The notes under the pieces: generated by a model | The model's database searches: none | Seen by the model: the letters and a program-made list of their open reading frames with translations, nothing else | Told to the model about the DNA's origin: nothing | Shown here: positions 25,080 through 34,366 of the stretch, in pieces | Layout of the letters: the number at the start of each line of letters is the position of its first letter | Position numbering within the stretch: position 1 is the first letter of the stretch | Position numbers and translations under genes: made by a program | Assembly: GCA_024102915.1 (NCBI GenBank) | Contig: JAGFJG010000100.1 | Location: 1 to 47,423, forward strand | Length of the DNA: 47,423 nt | Direction of reading: 5' to 3' | From: Caldilineales bacterium | Lineage (GTDB): Bacteria; Chloroflexota; Anaerolineae; J102

Positions 25080-26306
25080 GTGAAGACTTATCGCATCTTG
25101 TTTATTGCGGTAATCAGTATGCTGACGCTGGCGATAGTCCTGTCCGCTTGCGCCGCACCAGCTGCGCCGGCAGCGCCTGCGCCTGCCGCTCCTGCGGAAG
25201 CCCCAGCAGAGGAAGGCGGCATGATGACGGAGGTCGGGGAGGGCGAAGGTGAGGTCAATATCGTCGCCTGGGCCGGGTATATCGAACGCGGTGAAACCGA
25301 CCCGGCTTTTGATTGGGTCACCGATTTCGAGGCGGAGACCGGTTGTAAGGTCAATGTCAAAGTCGCGGCCACATCGGACGAGATGGTGGCGCTGATGAAC
25401 GAGGGCGGTTTCGACGTCGTCACGGCTTCCGGCGACGCCAGCCTGCGCCTGATCTCTGGCGGAACCGTGCAGGAGATCAACACCGACCTGATCCCAAGCT
25501 GGGGTGCTGTCGATCCCCGCCTGCAAAGCGCCGAATGGCACACCGTGGATGGCAAGCATTATGGCGTCCCCTATCAGTGGGGTTCCAACGTGCTGATGTA
25601 CAACACCGAGGCTTTTGGCGGCGAAGCGCCTGAAAGCTGGAACGTGGTCTATGAAGAGATGACCCTGGCGGACGGGCAATCGAACAAAGGTCGGGTGCAG
25701 GCGTTCGACGGGCCGATTTACATCGCCGACGCCGCGCTTTACCTGAAAGCGCATAACCCTGAACTCGGCATTGAGGACCCTTACGCCCTGACGCGGGATC
25801 AGTTCAACGCCGCCCTCGACTTGCTGCGGCAACAACGTGAGCTTGTGGGCCGTTATTGGCACGACGCGTTCATTCAGATGGACGATTTCACCAACGAGGG
25901 CGTGGTCGCCTCCAGTTCATGGCCGTTCCAAGTGAACCTGCTACAGGCGGGCGGCGCGCCTATTGGCAGCGTCATCCCCAGCGAAGGCGCCACCGGTTGG
26001 GCGGACACCTCCATGGTTCACTCCGAAGCCCCGCATCCGAATTGCGCTTACAAGTGGCTGGAACATTCGATCAATCCCAAGTTGCAGGGTGATCTGGCGG
26101 CTTGGTTTGGCTCAGTCCCGGCTGTACTGGTCGCCTGTGAAGGCAACGAATTGTTGGGCGATGGCGGATGCGACACCAACGGCCTGGGCAATTTTGACAA
26201 GATCGCTTTCTGGAAGACGCCTGTCGCTAACTGCGGCGGCAGTGAGGAATGCGTGCCCTATCACGAGTGGGTGACGAACTACATCGCTGTGATCGGCGGT
26301 CGCTAA
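25080..26306 (+). CDS. potD: Polyamine-type ABC transporter substrate-binding lipoprotein
   Basis: A 408-residue PotD/PotF-type binding protein, GTG start with AGAGGAG upstream. The lipobox is VLSACAAP, followed by an Ala/Pro linker to about residue 40. EVNIVAWAGYIERG opens the mature fold. FDVVTASGDASLRLI and YGVPYQWGSNVLMYN match the polyamine-binding family. Several Cys near the C-terminus (AACEGN, GGCDTN, ANCGGSEECVP) may form disulfides outside the cell. It begins an operon with an aldehyde dehydrogenase and the PotABC-type transporter. Spermidine or putrescine is the likely ligand, though another amine is possible. Confidence 0.87.
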   Translation: MKTYRILFIAVISMLTLAIVLSACAAPAAPAAPAPAAPAEAPAEEGGMMTEVGEGEGEVNIVAWAGYIERGETDPAFDWVTDFEAETGCKVNVKVAATSDEMVALMNEGGFDVVTASGDASLRLISGGTVQEINTDLIPSWGAVDPRLQSAEWHTVDGKHYGVPYQWGSNVLMYNTEAFGGEAPESWNVVYEEMTLADGQSNKGRVQAFDGPIYIADAALYLKAHNPELGIEDPYALTRDQFNAALDLLRQQRELVGRYWHDAFIQMDDFTNEGVVASSSWPFQVNLLQAGGAPIGSVIPSEGATGWADTSMVHSEAPHPNCAYKWLEHSINPKLQGDLAAWFGSVPAVLVACEGNELLGDGGCDTNGLGNFDKIAFWKTPVANCGGSEECVPYHEWVTNYIAVIGGR

Positions 26307-26321
26307 TTCCCGAATGTGCAC

Positions 26322-26350
26322 GTGCGACGCACGTTGACCGTGCGTCGCAC
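26322..26350 (+). other. Perfect 12-bp hairpin after the binding-protein gene
   Basis: GTGCGACGCACG at 26322-26333 pairs perfectly with 26339-26350 over a 5-nt loop. There is no T-run, so it is unlikely to end transcription fully. Such a stem at the 3' end of a binding-protein gene commonly protects the upstream message and raises its level over the transporter genes. Confidence 0.7.
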
Positions 26351-26370
26351 CACAATTCCCAGGAGAAATC

Positions 26371-27810
26371 ATGGATTATCGTCTTTGGATTGATGGCGGC
26401 TGGCGAAATAGCGACGACGGCGGCCTGAGCGAAATTGAGAATCCGGCGACCGGCGACGCCATCGCCCAGGTTATCGACGCCAGCCGTAGCGATGTCGATG
26501 CAGCGGTGCAGGCCGCGCGCACCGCATTTTACGATGGCCGCTGGTCGCGCAAGACGCCCGGCGAACGCTCATTGGCCATGCTCAAACTGGCCGATCTGCT
26601 CGAAGCCCACACCGAGGAATTGGCCCGGCTTGAATCCTTGAACACCGGGAAACCCTACGAATACGTCAGCCTGCTCGATCTGGGCATGGCAATCGACAAC
26701 CTGCGCTTTTTCGCCGGGGCAGCGCGGGATACGCACGGGGCCAGGGCGGGCGAATTCATGGCGGGGTACACGTCGATGTCGCGGCGCGAGCCGGTGGGTG
26801 TGGTCGGGCAGATCGCCCCGTGGAACTATCCGATCATGATGGCGGTGTGGAAGATCGGTCCTGCCCTGGCTGCTGGCTGCACCGTGGTGCTCAAACCCGC
26901 CCCCGCCACGCCCCTGACCACGTTGCGGCTGGCCGAATTGGCGACGGAGGCGGGGATTCCCGACGGCGTGTTCAACGTAGTCACCGGCGGTAATGAGACC
27001 GGGCAGGCGCTGGTCGAACACCCCGATGTGCGCATGATCAGCATCACAGGCTCCAGCGCCACCGGCCAGCGCGTCATGGAAACGGCAAGTAAGACCCTCA
27101 AACGCCTGCATCTGGAACTTGGCGGCAAAGCGCCGATCGTGGTCTTCGATGACGCCGATCTCGATCTGGTGGTCGAGAAAACAGTGGCTGGGGCGACTTT
27201 CAACACCGGCCAGGATTGCACAGCCGCCACCCGCGTGTACGCCGCTCGCAACCTGTTCGGGCAAGCGCAAGAAGCGCTGGTCGCGGGCATGCGCGAAGTG
27301 CAGGTGGGCGATCCCTTCGATGCGGACACGCAGATGGGGCCGCTGGTATCGGGCTGCCAACGCGAGCGGGTGGCCGGATTCGTGGATCGGGCGCGCAGCC
27401 AGGGCGGGAAGATTCTTACGGGCGGGGGCGTCCCGGCAGGCGCCAATCAAGGCTATTATTACGAGCCCACCGTGATCTCAGGCGTGGAGCAGGGGTGGGA
27501 GATCGTGCAAAATGAAGTGTTCGGCCCAGTGGTCACAGTACAGCCGTTCGACGATGAGGAAGAGGCGGTGCGTCTGGCCAACGATGTCGTCTATGGGCTG
27601 GCGGCTGCGCTCTTCACGAAGGACGTGGGCCGGGCGATGCGGGTGTCGTCTCAGCTTGAATTTGGCACCGTCTGGGTCAACGACCATATCCCCCTTACCT
27701 CCGAAACCCCGCATGGCGGATTCAAGCAGTCCGGCTTCGGCAAAGACCTTTCCTCTGAAGCGGTGGGCGATTACCAGATCACCAAGCACGTGATGATCGC
27801 TCACGTATGA
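26371..27810 (+). CDS. Aldehyde dehydrogenase, gamma-aminobutyraldehyde type
   Basis: A 479-residue NAD(P)-dependent aldehyde dehydrogenase. GQIAPWNYP and GSSATGQRV bind the cofactor, LELGGKAP holds the general-base Glu, and NTGQDCTAATRVYA the catalytic Cys. The QDC context is typical of aminobutyraldehyde (PatD) and betaine-aldehyde enzymes. AGGAG at 26361-26365 precedes ATG 26371. Its place inside a PotD-PotABC-type operon supports oxidation of 4-aminobutanal from putrescine to GABA, but no putrescine aminotransferase is seen in the window. Confidence 0.9.
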   Translation: MDYRLWIDGGWRNSDDGGLSEIENPATGDAIAQVIDASRSDVDAAVQAARTAFYDGRWSRKTPGERSLAMLKLADLLEAHTEELARLESLNTGKPYEYVSLLDLGMAIDNLRFFAGAARDTHGARAGEFMAGYTSMSRREPVGVVGQIAPWNYPIMMAVWKIGPALAAGCTVVLKPAPATPLTTLRLAELATEAGIPDGVFNVVTGGNETGQALVEHPDVRMISITGSSATGQRVMETASKTLKRLHLELGGKAPIVVFDDADLDLVVEKTVAGATFNTGQDCTAATRVYAARNLFGQAQEALVAGMREVQVGDPFDADTQMGPLVSGCQRERVAGFVDRARSQGGKILTGGGVPAGANQGYYYEPTVISGVEQGWEIVQNEVFGPVVTVQPFDDEEEAVRLANDVVYGLAAALFTKDVGRAMRVSSQLEFGTVWVNDHIPLTSETPHGGFKQSGFGKDLSSEAVGDYQITKHVMIAHV

Positions 27811-27849
27811 TTCCGCTCGTAAACCCGATTCGTAACTTGGAGGGAACCA

Positions 27850-28890
27850 TTGCCCGATAGCGATTCCGCATCCGCCATTCGCTTTGTCAACGTCAGCCGT
27901 CACTTCGGCGCAGTCAAAGCTGTCGATGACATCAATCTCGATATCGAGGATGGTGAATTCTTCACCCTGCTCGGCCCGTCCGGCTCTGGGAAGACCACCA
28001 GCCTGCGCATGGTGGCCGGGTTCGAACGACCCACGACCGGGCAGATATTTTTGCACGGCAAGGATGTGTCGAATCTGCCGCCGTACGAGCGCGATGTCAA
28101 CACGGTCTTCCAGGATTACGCCCTGTTCCCGCACATGACCGTGGCCGAGAACGTGGGCTATGGCCTGATGATCAAAAAGACGCCAAAGCCGGAGCGAGCG
28201 CGGCGGGTGCAGGAGATATTGGAACTGGTGCATCTCGCCAACCTGGGAGAACGCAAGCCGTCGCAGCTTTCGGGCGGCCAGCGCCAGCGCGTCGCCCTGG
28301 CCCGGGCTTTGATCAACCGCCCGCGCGTTTTGCTGCTCGACGAGCCTTTGGGCGCGCTCGATCTGAAACTGCGGCAGGCGATGCAGATCGAACTCAAGAA
28401 TATCCAACAGCAGGTCGGCATCACCTTCGTCTATGTGACGCACGATCAGGAAGAAGCCCTGACGATGAGCGACCGCATGGCGGTGTTCAATTTGGGCAAA
28501 ATCGAACAGGTGGGGACCCCCGCCGAAATCTATGAGCGACCGGCCACAGCTTTCGTGGCCGGGTTTGTGGGCGTCTCCAATCTGTTGCAAGGGGATGTCG
28601 CCCAGGCGATCACCGGTTCCCCGCAGACGTTCGCCATCCGCCCTGAGAAAATCCATCTCGCCGAGACCGGGACGGAAACGCCTGCCGGACAATGCAACGC
28701 CGCCGGTGTGATTCGGGATGTGATTTATCTGGGCATGTACACGCGCTATGTTGTGTGGCTCGATGCCGGGGCCGAATTGACCGTGGTCGAGCAAAACCTG
28801 CACACGACCTCGATGGACGTGCATCATCTACGCGGGCAGCGCGTGCAATTGTCCTGGAATCCCGCCCATAACCAGGTGATTGGGGCGTAA
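27850..28890 (+). CDS. potA: Polyamine-type ABC transporter ATP-binding protein
   Basis: A 346-residue ABC ATPase that starts at TTG 27850, with GGAGGG 5 nt upstream. The Walker A is GPSGSGKTT (residues 41-49), the Q-loop VFQDYALFPH, the signature LSGGQRQRVALARAL, and Walker B VLLLDEPLGALD. A C-terminal TOBE domain (about 255-346, AIRPEKIHL) matches PotA. It powers the PotB/PotC permease pair that follows directly. Confidence 0.92.
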   Translation: MPDSDSASAIRFVNVSRHFGAVKAVDDINLDIEDGEFFTLLGPSGSGKTTSLRMVAGFERPTTGQIFLHGKDVSNLPPYERDVNTVFQDYALFPHMTVAENVGYGLMIKKTPKPERARRVQEILELVHLANLGERKPSQLSGGQRQRVALARALINRPRVLLLDEPLGALDLKLRQAMQIELKNIQQQVGITFVYVTHDQEEALTMSDRMAVFNLGKIEQVGTPAEIYERPATAFVAGFVGVSNLLQGDVAQAITGSPQTFAIRPEKIHLAETGTETPAGQCNAAGVIRDVIYLGMYTRYVVWLDAGAELTVVEQNLHTTSMDVHHLRGQRVQLSWNPAHNQVIGA

Positions 28891-28891
28891 C

Positions 28892-29797
28892 ATGCTGCGA
28901 CGCGTCTCCACCCGGCTGTATCTGCAACCGGCCCTGATGCTGGCTTTGCTGCTTGGCCCTGTGTTGCTATGGCTGGGTGTGATTTACCTAGGGTCGTTGT
29001 CCACCATGCTCGTCCAGAGCTTTTTCTATCTGGATGATTTTACCGGCCAGATCGTGCGCGAGTTCAGCCTGCGCACCTACGCCGATGTGCTAAGCCCGGC
29101 GAATCTGGACATTTTCCTGCGCACGGCAGGCATGGCGGCTGCGGTCACGATTGCCTGTGCGCTTCTCGCCTTTCCCCTTGCCTATTACATCGCCCGCTAC
29201 GCTTCCCCGCGCCTCAAACCGCTCCTGTATCTGTCGGTCATGCTGCCTCTGTGGTCCAGTTATCTGGTGCGCGTGTATTCGTGGAAATTAATCCTGGCCA
29301 AGGAAGGCATCGTGAGTTGGGTGATTCAACAGGCGGGGTTGGATGCGGTATTGCAATGGGTGTTGAGCCTGCCAGGCATCGGCGGGCCGTCGTTGTCGAT
29401 TTCACCGATGGGTATGTTCATCGTATTCGTCTACGTGTGGCTGCCCTACATGGTGCTGCCGATCCAGGCATCTCTGGAGCGCGTGCCTTCGTCGCTGCTC
29501 GAAGCCTCCGGCGATCTGGGCGCTCACCCGCGCACGACCTTTCGCAAAGTGACGCTGCCCCTGGCTATCCCTGGCGTCATCGCTGGCTCGATCTTCACCT
29601 TCTCCCTCACCCTCGGCGATTTCATTGTCCCCACCGTGCTCGGCAATTCGGCCTTTTTTATCGGGCAGGCGGTGCTATCGCACCAGGGCACATCCGGCAA
29701 TGTGCCCCTTGCTGCAGCCATGACCATGGGGCCAATTCTGATCATGGCAATTTACCTGCTCATCGCCCGGCGCATGGGTGCGTTCGAGGCGCTGTAA
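28892..29797 (+). CDS. potB: Polyamine-type ABC transporter permease, PotB-like
   Basis: A permease of about 301 residues with six membrane helices. The EAA loop that contacts the ATPase reads EASGDLGAHPRTTFRKVTLP. ATG 28892 follows the potA stop by 1 nt. A TTG at 28880 is an alternative that would overlap potA. The first helix (LMLALLLGPVLLWLGVIYLG) acts as an uncleaved signal. Confidence 0.9.
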   Translation: MLRRVSTRLYLQPALMLALLLGPVLLWLGVIYLGSLSTMLVQSFFYLDDFTGQIVREFSLRTYADVLSPANLDIFLRTAGMAAAVTIACALLAFPLAYYIARYASPRLKPLLYLSVMLPLWSSYLVRVYSWKLILAKEGIVSWVIQQAGLDAVLQWVLSLPGIGGPSLSISPMGMFIVFVYVWLPYMVLPIQASLERVPSSLLEASGDLGAHPRTTFRKVTLPLAIPGVIAGSIFTFSLTLGDFIVPTVLGNSAFFIGQAVLSHQGTSGNVPLAAAMTMGPILIMAIYLLIARRMGAFEAL

Positions 29798-29804
29798 GTT
29801 GTAG

Positions 29805-30608
29805 ATGAGCGACCAGCATCCTTCCCACTTTCTGAAATGGACGACCATCGGCGTGGTTCTGTTTCTCAATCTGCCGGTGTGGATTATCGCCCTCTATGCC
29901 TTCACAACGGACGAGGCCGCCTATACCTTTCCGCTGCCAGGACTGACGACGCAGTGGTTCGGGGTGGCAGCCGAACGAGCGGATTTTTGGGCTGCGTTGG
30001 GTCTGTCATTGCGAGTGGCGCTGGTGGCGACTTTGGCAGCGCTGGTTTTGGGAACCCTGGCAGCGGCGGCTATCTCGCGCAGCCGTTTTTTCGGGCGCGA
30101 GTCCGTATCATTCCTGTTGCTCCTGCCCATCGCTCTGCCCGGCATCGTCACCGGCATCGCCTTGCGCTCCACCATCGGCTTCTTCGATATCCCCTTCAGC
30201 TATTGGACGATCATCATCGGGCACGCTACATTTTGCATTGTCGTGGTCTACAACAATGTCATCGCCCGCTTCCGCCGCACCTCGTGGTCACTGGTCGAGG
30301 CTTCGATGGACCTCGGCGCGGATGGCTTCCAGACATTTCGGCACGTGTTGTTTCCCAGTATTGCCACCGCATTATTGGCCGGCGGCATGCTGGCCTTTGC
30401 CCTCTCTTTTGATGAAGTCATCGTCACCACCTTTACCGCCGGACAGCAGAGCACGCTGCCGATCTGGATATTCAGCCAGCTCACCCGGCCACGCGACCGT
30501 CCCGTTACCAATGTGGTCGCCCTGTTCATGATTTTGTTGACCACGATCCCCATTCTGCTGGCCTATCGCCTCACCCAGGGCGGCGACGGCTCGGAGGCCC
30601 GAAGATAA
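29805..30608 (+). CDS. potC: Polyamine-type ABC transporter permease, PotC-like
   Basis: A 267-residue permease with six membrane helices and an EAA loop [41 protein letters not shown] is a typical PotC/PotI segment. It is the last gene of the transport operon and its stop codon lies in the left arm of the terminator at 30607-30640. Confidence 0.9.
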   Translation: MSDQHPSHFLKWTTIGVVLFLNLPVWIIALYAFTTDEAAYTFPLPGLTTQWFGVAAERADFWAALGLSLRVALVATLAALVLGTLAAAAISRSRFFGRESVSFLLLLPIALPGIVTGIALRSTIGFFDIPFSYWTIIIGHATFCIVVVYNNVIARFRRTSWSLVEASMDLGADGFQTFRHVLFPSIATALLAGGMLAFALSFDEVIVTTFTAGQQSTLPIWIFSQLTRPRDRPVTNVVALFMILLTTIPILLAYRLTQGGDGSEARR

Positions 30609-30640
30609 AAGAGACTGGGGGACACGCCCCAGTCTCTTTT
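30607..30640. terminator. Bidirectional intrinsic terminator
   Basis: A 14-bp perfect stem (30607-30620 with 30627-30640), loop GACACG. AAAA on the left and TTTT on the right give U-runs in both directions, serving potC on the plus strand and ndk on the minus strand. Confidence 0.92.
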
Positions 30641-30647
30641 GTTGCAA

Positions 30648-31094
30648 CTATTCCAATATCCAGCGGTCGGTGTCACGATCCCAGCTGGGGGTTTCATCGC
30701 CGAACCAGAGGCCTATCTCGAAGGCGGCTGTCTCGTTGCCATCGGAGCCGTGCACGAGATTGCGACCGATCTCCATGCCGAAGTCGGCGCGGATGGTGCC
30801 GGGGGCGGCGTTGACGGGATTGGTGGCGCCCATCGTGCTGCGGGCGGCGGCAATGGCGTTCGGGCCTTCCCACACCATCGCCACGACAGGGCCGGAGGTG
30901 ATGTATTCGATCAGGCCGTTATAAAACGGGCGCTCTTTGTGTACGGCATAGTGTTCTTCGGCCAGCGATTTCGGCACGTGCATAAAGCGCATTCCAACCA
31001 GTTTGAGGCCACGGCGCTCGAAACGGCTGATGATCTCGCCAATCAAGCCGCGCTGTACGGCATCGGGCTTGAGCATGATGAATGTTCGTTCCAT
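30648..31094 (-). CDS. ndk: Nucleoside diphosphate kinase
   Basis: A 148-residue enzyme that moves the gamma phosphate between nucleoside triphosphates and diphosphates through a phospho-His. [22 protein letters not shown] opens the fold and [16 protein letters not shown] carries the active His. Length is normal for the family. ATG 31094 matches the conserved N-terminus. AAGGAG lies about 13 nt upstream, a longer spacing than usual. A TPR gene lies upstream on the same strand. Confidence 0.96.
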   Translation of the reverse strand: MERTFIMLKPDAVQRGLIGEIISRFERRGLKLVGMRFMHVPKSLAEEHYAVHKERPFYNGLIEYITSGPVVAMVWEGPNAIAAARSTMGATNPVNAAPGTIRADFGMEIGRNLVHGSDGNETAAFEIGLWFGDETPSWDRDTDRWILE

Positions 31095-31158
31095 TTTGTA
31101 GTGGGGTTCTCCTTTGGATGGTTTGGTTTGTGGTGAAGTATGTTGTTTGGTCGAGTGA

Positions 31159-31902
31159 CTATGACAAGGCCAGGGGCCAGCGGACGGAGGAGTCCCAGGC
31201 TGGCAAGGTGGCGGCGGGTGGCGGTGAAGGCTGGCCGGGGTCGCCAAACCAACGCCAGGCGTATAAGCCGTCGGGATCGAGGCTGAGCGCGATGCGACGA
31301 TGCTGCTCGGCAGCGGGCGCGTCTCCTTCCTGCTCTGCCGTCATCGCCAGCAGCAATTGCGCCTTGAGCGAAAAGGGTAGTTCTTCGCTGACGATTTCGG
31401 CCAGGGTTCGGGCTGATTCGACTCTCTGGACGCGCCACAAGGTCGTGGCCAGCCCCAGCGCCGCATCCATGCGCGCCTCGTCCTGCTCGTAGGCGTTGTG
31501 ATATGCCTGCAAGGCGGCGGACCAATCCTCGTGTTGTGCGGCCAGCGCCGCCTGCGCCATATCGGTTAGCTGCCCTTGCGCCTGCTCCGGGTTCAAATCT
31601 CCGGCATGACGGGCGGCAATGTCGGCCTCTTTGGTCAGTCCGAGGGCGGCGGCGGCCTGGAACATTGCCTGCCACAGCTCGCCCGATTCCGGGTCGCCGC
31701 TCAACGCACGGCGCAGCACATCGGCGGCATCGGCAAAAAGCCCAGCCTGCACTGCGGCAATGCCCAGTTGGGCGTAGGTTTCCAGGTGGCGCGGATAGTA
31801 ACGCAAAATATGGCGGCCTAATGCGAATCCGGCCTCATATTCGCCGATGTCAAGCAGTCTCTTAAGTTCTTTGCTTGTGCCGGCCAACAGTACGTCTGAC
31901 AT
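31159..31902 (-). CDS. Tetratricopeptide repeat protein
   Basis: A 247-residue protein of paired helices. Repeats are seen at about residues 15-48 ([20 protein letters not shown]), 49-82 ([20 protein letters not shown]) and onward to 230. There is no signal peptide or membrane helix, so it is a cytoplasmic scaffold of unknown partner. The predicted promoter places the transcript start at or within 2 nt of ATG 31902, so translation may be leaderless. Confidence 0.82.
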   Translation of the reverse strand: MSDVLLAGTSKELKRLLDIGEYEAGFALGRHILRYYPRHLETYAQLGIAAVQAGLFADAADVLRRALSGDPESGELWQAMFQAAAALGLTKEADIAARHAGDLNPEQAQGQLTDMAQAALAAQHEDWSAALQAYHNAYEQDEARMDAALGLATTLWRVQRVESARTLAEIVSEELPFSLKAQLLLAMTAEQEGDAPAAEQHRRIALSLDPDGLYAWRWFGDPGQPSPPPAATLPAWDSSVRWPLALS

Positions 31903-31910
31903 AATTAGCT

Positions 31911-31939
31911 ATCTTACTAGACGGTTCTCGCACCGCCAA
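31911..31939 (-). promoter_or_regulatory. Promoter giving a near-leaderless TPR mRNA
   Basis: On the minus strand TTGGCG (31939-31934) and TAAGAT (31916-31911) are 17 bp apart. The -10 box ends only 8 nt before ATG 31902. Confidence 0.6.
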
Positions 31940-32068
31940 AACTGCGGGTTGTGTAGGGATAGGGAAGGGCAATCGACCGGAAAACGTGCAGCGCTCTGGT
32001 CTGGCCTGTGCTAATCTCGGCAATTGTGTCGGTGGCGCTGTCATCAAGCACAATCGGAGGTCCAAAAA

Positions 32069-32140
32069 ATGGCTTTATTCCTGCTTCTGAGCCTGATCCT
32101 GGTTTTCTTCTTGACCAACATTCTCGACGTGCGCAATTAA
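32069..32140 (+). CDS. Possible 23-residue membrane microprotein
   Basis: ATG 32069 follows GGAGG at 32056-32060 with ideal 8-nt spacing. The product begins MALFLLLSLILVFFLTNI and ends LDVRN, a single hydrophobic helix with a short charged tail. The stop (32138-32140) overlaps the end of the convergent glycosyltransferase gene by 4 nt. No family is recognised. The good ribosome site and clean hydrophobic pattern argue for a real gene, but no promoter is clear upstream. Confidence 0.5.
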   Translation: MALFLLLSLILVFFLTNILDVRN

Positions 32141-33243
32141 GTCGTCTCATAGTCTCGTTGCACCCTGGCGACGTAGTCAGCGATTTCTCTGCGGAAACGT
32201 TCGGCGCTGAAACGCTCGGCATTAGTCCGGCACGTCTGAAATGAATAGTGTTCGGGATCGAAGGCGGTGAGAGCGGCGGCCAACGAATCGACAGTCTGTG
32301 CGGGAAAGAACTCGCCGGTGAGGCCAGGTTCGACCGTGTCCAGCGCCCCGCCTGCGCCATAGGCGATCACCGGACGACCGGAAGCCTGAGCTTGCAACGG
32401 CGTGATCCCGAAGTCCTCCAGGCCAGGGAATAGAAAAGCCTGACAGCGAGCCATCAGATCGGCGACATCGGCATCCGACACCCGACCCAGAAACTCGACC
32501 GTAGGCCCGGCGATTTCCTCAAGCTGCTCTCTGTCCCGACCGCTCCCGGCGACGATCAGCTTCACCCCCGCCTGATTGCAGGCGCGGATGGCGAGATCAA
32601 CGCGCTTGTACGGGATCAGGCGACCGAGGGAGAGGAAGAAAGGTTCGGGCGGCTTACCATTCGGGCGAAAGCGTTCGGTATCGACCGGCGGGTAGATGAT
32701 ATCGCTACCGCGGTCGTAAAAGCGGCGGATGCGAGCCTGAATCTCGGTGGAAATGGCGATGAACTGCGTGACGCGCTGGGCGGCGGCGTAATCCCACCGG
32801 CGTAGCGCGGTGATGAGCGGCTTCAAAGCCAGCCCAGCCATTTTGCCCATGCCCTCGCGTTCCAGGTAAGCGTCGGACAGCCACAGGTAGCGTGTGGGCG
32901 TCAGGCAATAACAGATATGCGGTTTATCCGGCGCGGTCTTGACCCCATGACAAAAGCCCGATTTGTTGCTGAGCACGATGTCGAAATCGCTCAGGTCGGT
33001 CTGCGCGAAACCAAGGGGGTAGAGCGGCAGGTAGGGTTGATGATGTTCGTGGATGCCGGGCAGCCTGTCGAGCCAGTTCGTATGGATGTCCCACGCCCGC
33101 ATGACATCCGGCATTTTGTCCGGCGCGTAGATCGATGTGTAAACGGGCGCATCGGAGAACAGCGCCATGAATTCGATCAAAACATCTTCGGCCCCGCCGA
33201 CCTGGTTGAGCCAATCGTGAACGAGGGCTATCGAGTTGGACAT
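32137..33243 (-). CDS. Glycosyltransferase family 4 protein (WbaZ-like)
   Basis: A 368-residue GT-B enzyme. The N-terminus IALVHDWLNQVGGAEDVLIE, CYCLTPTRYLWLSDAY and ISTEIQARIRRFY are typical of mannosyl- or rhamnosyl-transferases of this group. The donor domain has FFLSLGRLIPYKRVDLAI and FLFPGLEDFGITPLQAQASG with the Glu/Gly donor-binding pattern. It would extend an extracellular polysaccharide or glycolipid from a GDP- or NDP-sugar. Confidence 0.91.
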   Translation of the reverse strand: MSNSIALVHDWLNQVGGAEDVLIEFMALFSDAPVYTSIYAPDKMPDVMRAWDIHTNWLDRLPGIHEHHQPYLPLYPLGFAQTDLSDFDIVLSNKSGFCHGVKTAPDKPHICYCLTPTRYLWLSDAYLEREGMGKMAGLALKPLITALRRWDYAAAQRVTQFIAISTEIQARIRRFYDRGSDIIYPPVDTERFRPNGKPPEPFFLSLGRLIPYKRVDLAIRACNQAGVKLIVAGSGRDREQLEEIAGPTVEFLGRVSDADVADLMARCQAFLFPGLEDFGITPLQAQASGRPVIAYGAGGALDTVEPGLTGEFFPAQTVDSLAAALTAFDPEHYSFQTCRTNAERFSAERFRREIADYVARVQRDYETT

Positions 33244-33308
33244 GGCGGATTACAGCGGCAAGCGAAATGCATCAGAGTAAGAGCCAATCGCCAGCCAAAA
33301 GCGTCGGG

Positions 33309-33668
33309 TTAAGCCTCGCTTTTCTGGGCGCGTTCGACTCGAGCCATGAGATTCTCGCTTCGCACCTTTCGTATTTGGTCGAGCAGTCCCAAAAGAATAG
33401 CCACGCCGTTCAGGATGAAAAAGCTGGCGATCAACTTGGTTAACGGCGTCGTGGGCGTGAAGTCACCATATCCGACTGTGGTCAGTGAGATAATGGTGAA
33501 ATACAGCGAGTCGATCCAGTTCCAACCCTCCAGCCAGTGAAAAAGCACAGTGCCAAACAGAATCCAAAGCACACCCCAAATCATGATAGGCCGAGTGTCA
33601 GGGTGTCTGAGTACATCCAACAGAAGTAGACGGCTTATGGGTTTGAGAACGAAAATGAGGTGTTTCAT
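33309..33668 (-). CDS. Two-helix potassium channel protein
   Basis: A 119-residue protein with two membrane helices (about residues 29-46 and 80-98) around a pore loop SLTTVGYGD, the K+ selectivity filter. The last 20 residues are charged and may form a helix bundle in the tetramer. It lacks a sensor or RCK domain, so it is a minimal KcsA-like pore. Confidence 0.9.
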   Translation of the reverse strand: MKHLIFVLKPISRLLLLDVLRHPDTRPIMIWGVLWILFGTVLFHWLEGWNWIDSLYFTIISLTTVGYGDFTPTTPLTKLIASFFILNGVAILLGLLDQIRKVRSENLMARVERAQKSEA

Positions 33669-33754
33669 TGTGACTGATCTCGAAGTTGAGCGTAGGAATC
33701 CATCAGCAAGATAATTGTCTGATTCTGGCCGAGAAGGGCAGTCGTTAAGCCGTG

Positions 33755-34366
33755 TTAGGCGTCAATGCCAAGAAGCACCAGCGGCACTGCTGGCACGCCC
33801 CTCCCTTGTCTTATCACGTTGTACAATTCCCCCTCATAGTACCCGATCCCGGAACTCATCTGCGATTGTAGCGATTTCATCGGCAGTATTTCTATGCAGA
33901 CATCGATTTCATCGCCAACATAGAATGCCAGGTGTTTGACAAACAGGTCATAAGCCACAAATGCGTACTTTCCGAATTGCACTTCAATGGCGACCCTCTC
34001 TTTCACGAAGTCCGTCTGGTTGTAGCTGTAAATAGGTACATGTCCTGCAGCTTCAATCTCTTGTTTTTGCTCAGCGGAAACTATTCCTAAGGTCTTGCGA
34101 ATGAGCCTTTCATCACCAGTGACCCAATAACTGACGCGGCTTTCTCGCCAATTCCTGGTGATCAACAAGTTCTTGAAAGCAGTGTTCATGTCAACCGGAC
34201 TATAAAGCAATTCCCCTTTTTTGCGTTTCTCGCGCGATAGTTTGGTTCTACAAGCGTTGGCGTCGACTGCTGCAACAACGGTCTGTATCTCGTCCCACAA
34301 CTGTGGTTTGTGAACAACCAGAAACTCCCACCCGTTAAGATGTGAGTAACGTTCGATAATCCTCAC
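33755..34366 (-). CDS. Type II restriction endonuclease, BglII/BstYI type
   Basis: A 203-residue endonuclease. The active site is NQTDFVKERVAIEVQFGKY: Asp, then Glu nine residues on, then Gln two further. This is the unusual D-(N8)-E-x-Q set of BglII and BstYI. LPMKSLQSQMSSGIGYYEGE and PAVPLVLLGID fit the same family. Its GTG start overlaps the stop of the methyltransferase gene by 4 nt (GTGA). The recognition site is probably GATC-centred (RGATCY or AGATCT), inferred from the family only. The region is more AT-rich than its neighbours, which suggests transfer. Confidence 0.86.
   Translation of the reverse strand: MRIIERYSHLNGWEFLVVHKPQLWDEIQTVVAAVDANACRTKLSREKRKKGELLYSPVDMNTAFKNLLITRNWRESRVSYWVTGDERLIRKTLGIVSAEQKQEIEAAGHVPIYSYNQTDFVKERVAIEVQFGKYAFVAYDLFVKHLAFYVGDEIDVCIEILPMKSLQSQMSSGIGYYEGELYNVIRQGRGVPAVPLVLLGIDA

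Noticed and set aside
27478..28827. 449-residue minus-strand frame opposite the ALDH and ABC ATPase genes
   Set aside because: It spans two real genes in antisense and has no motifs.
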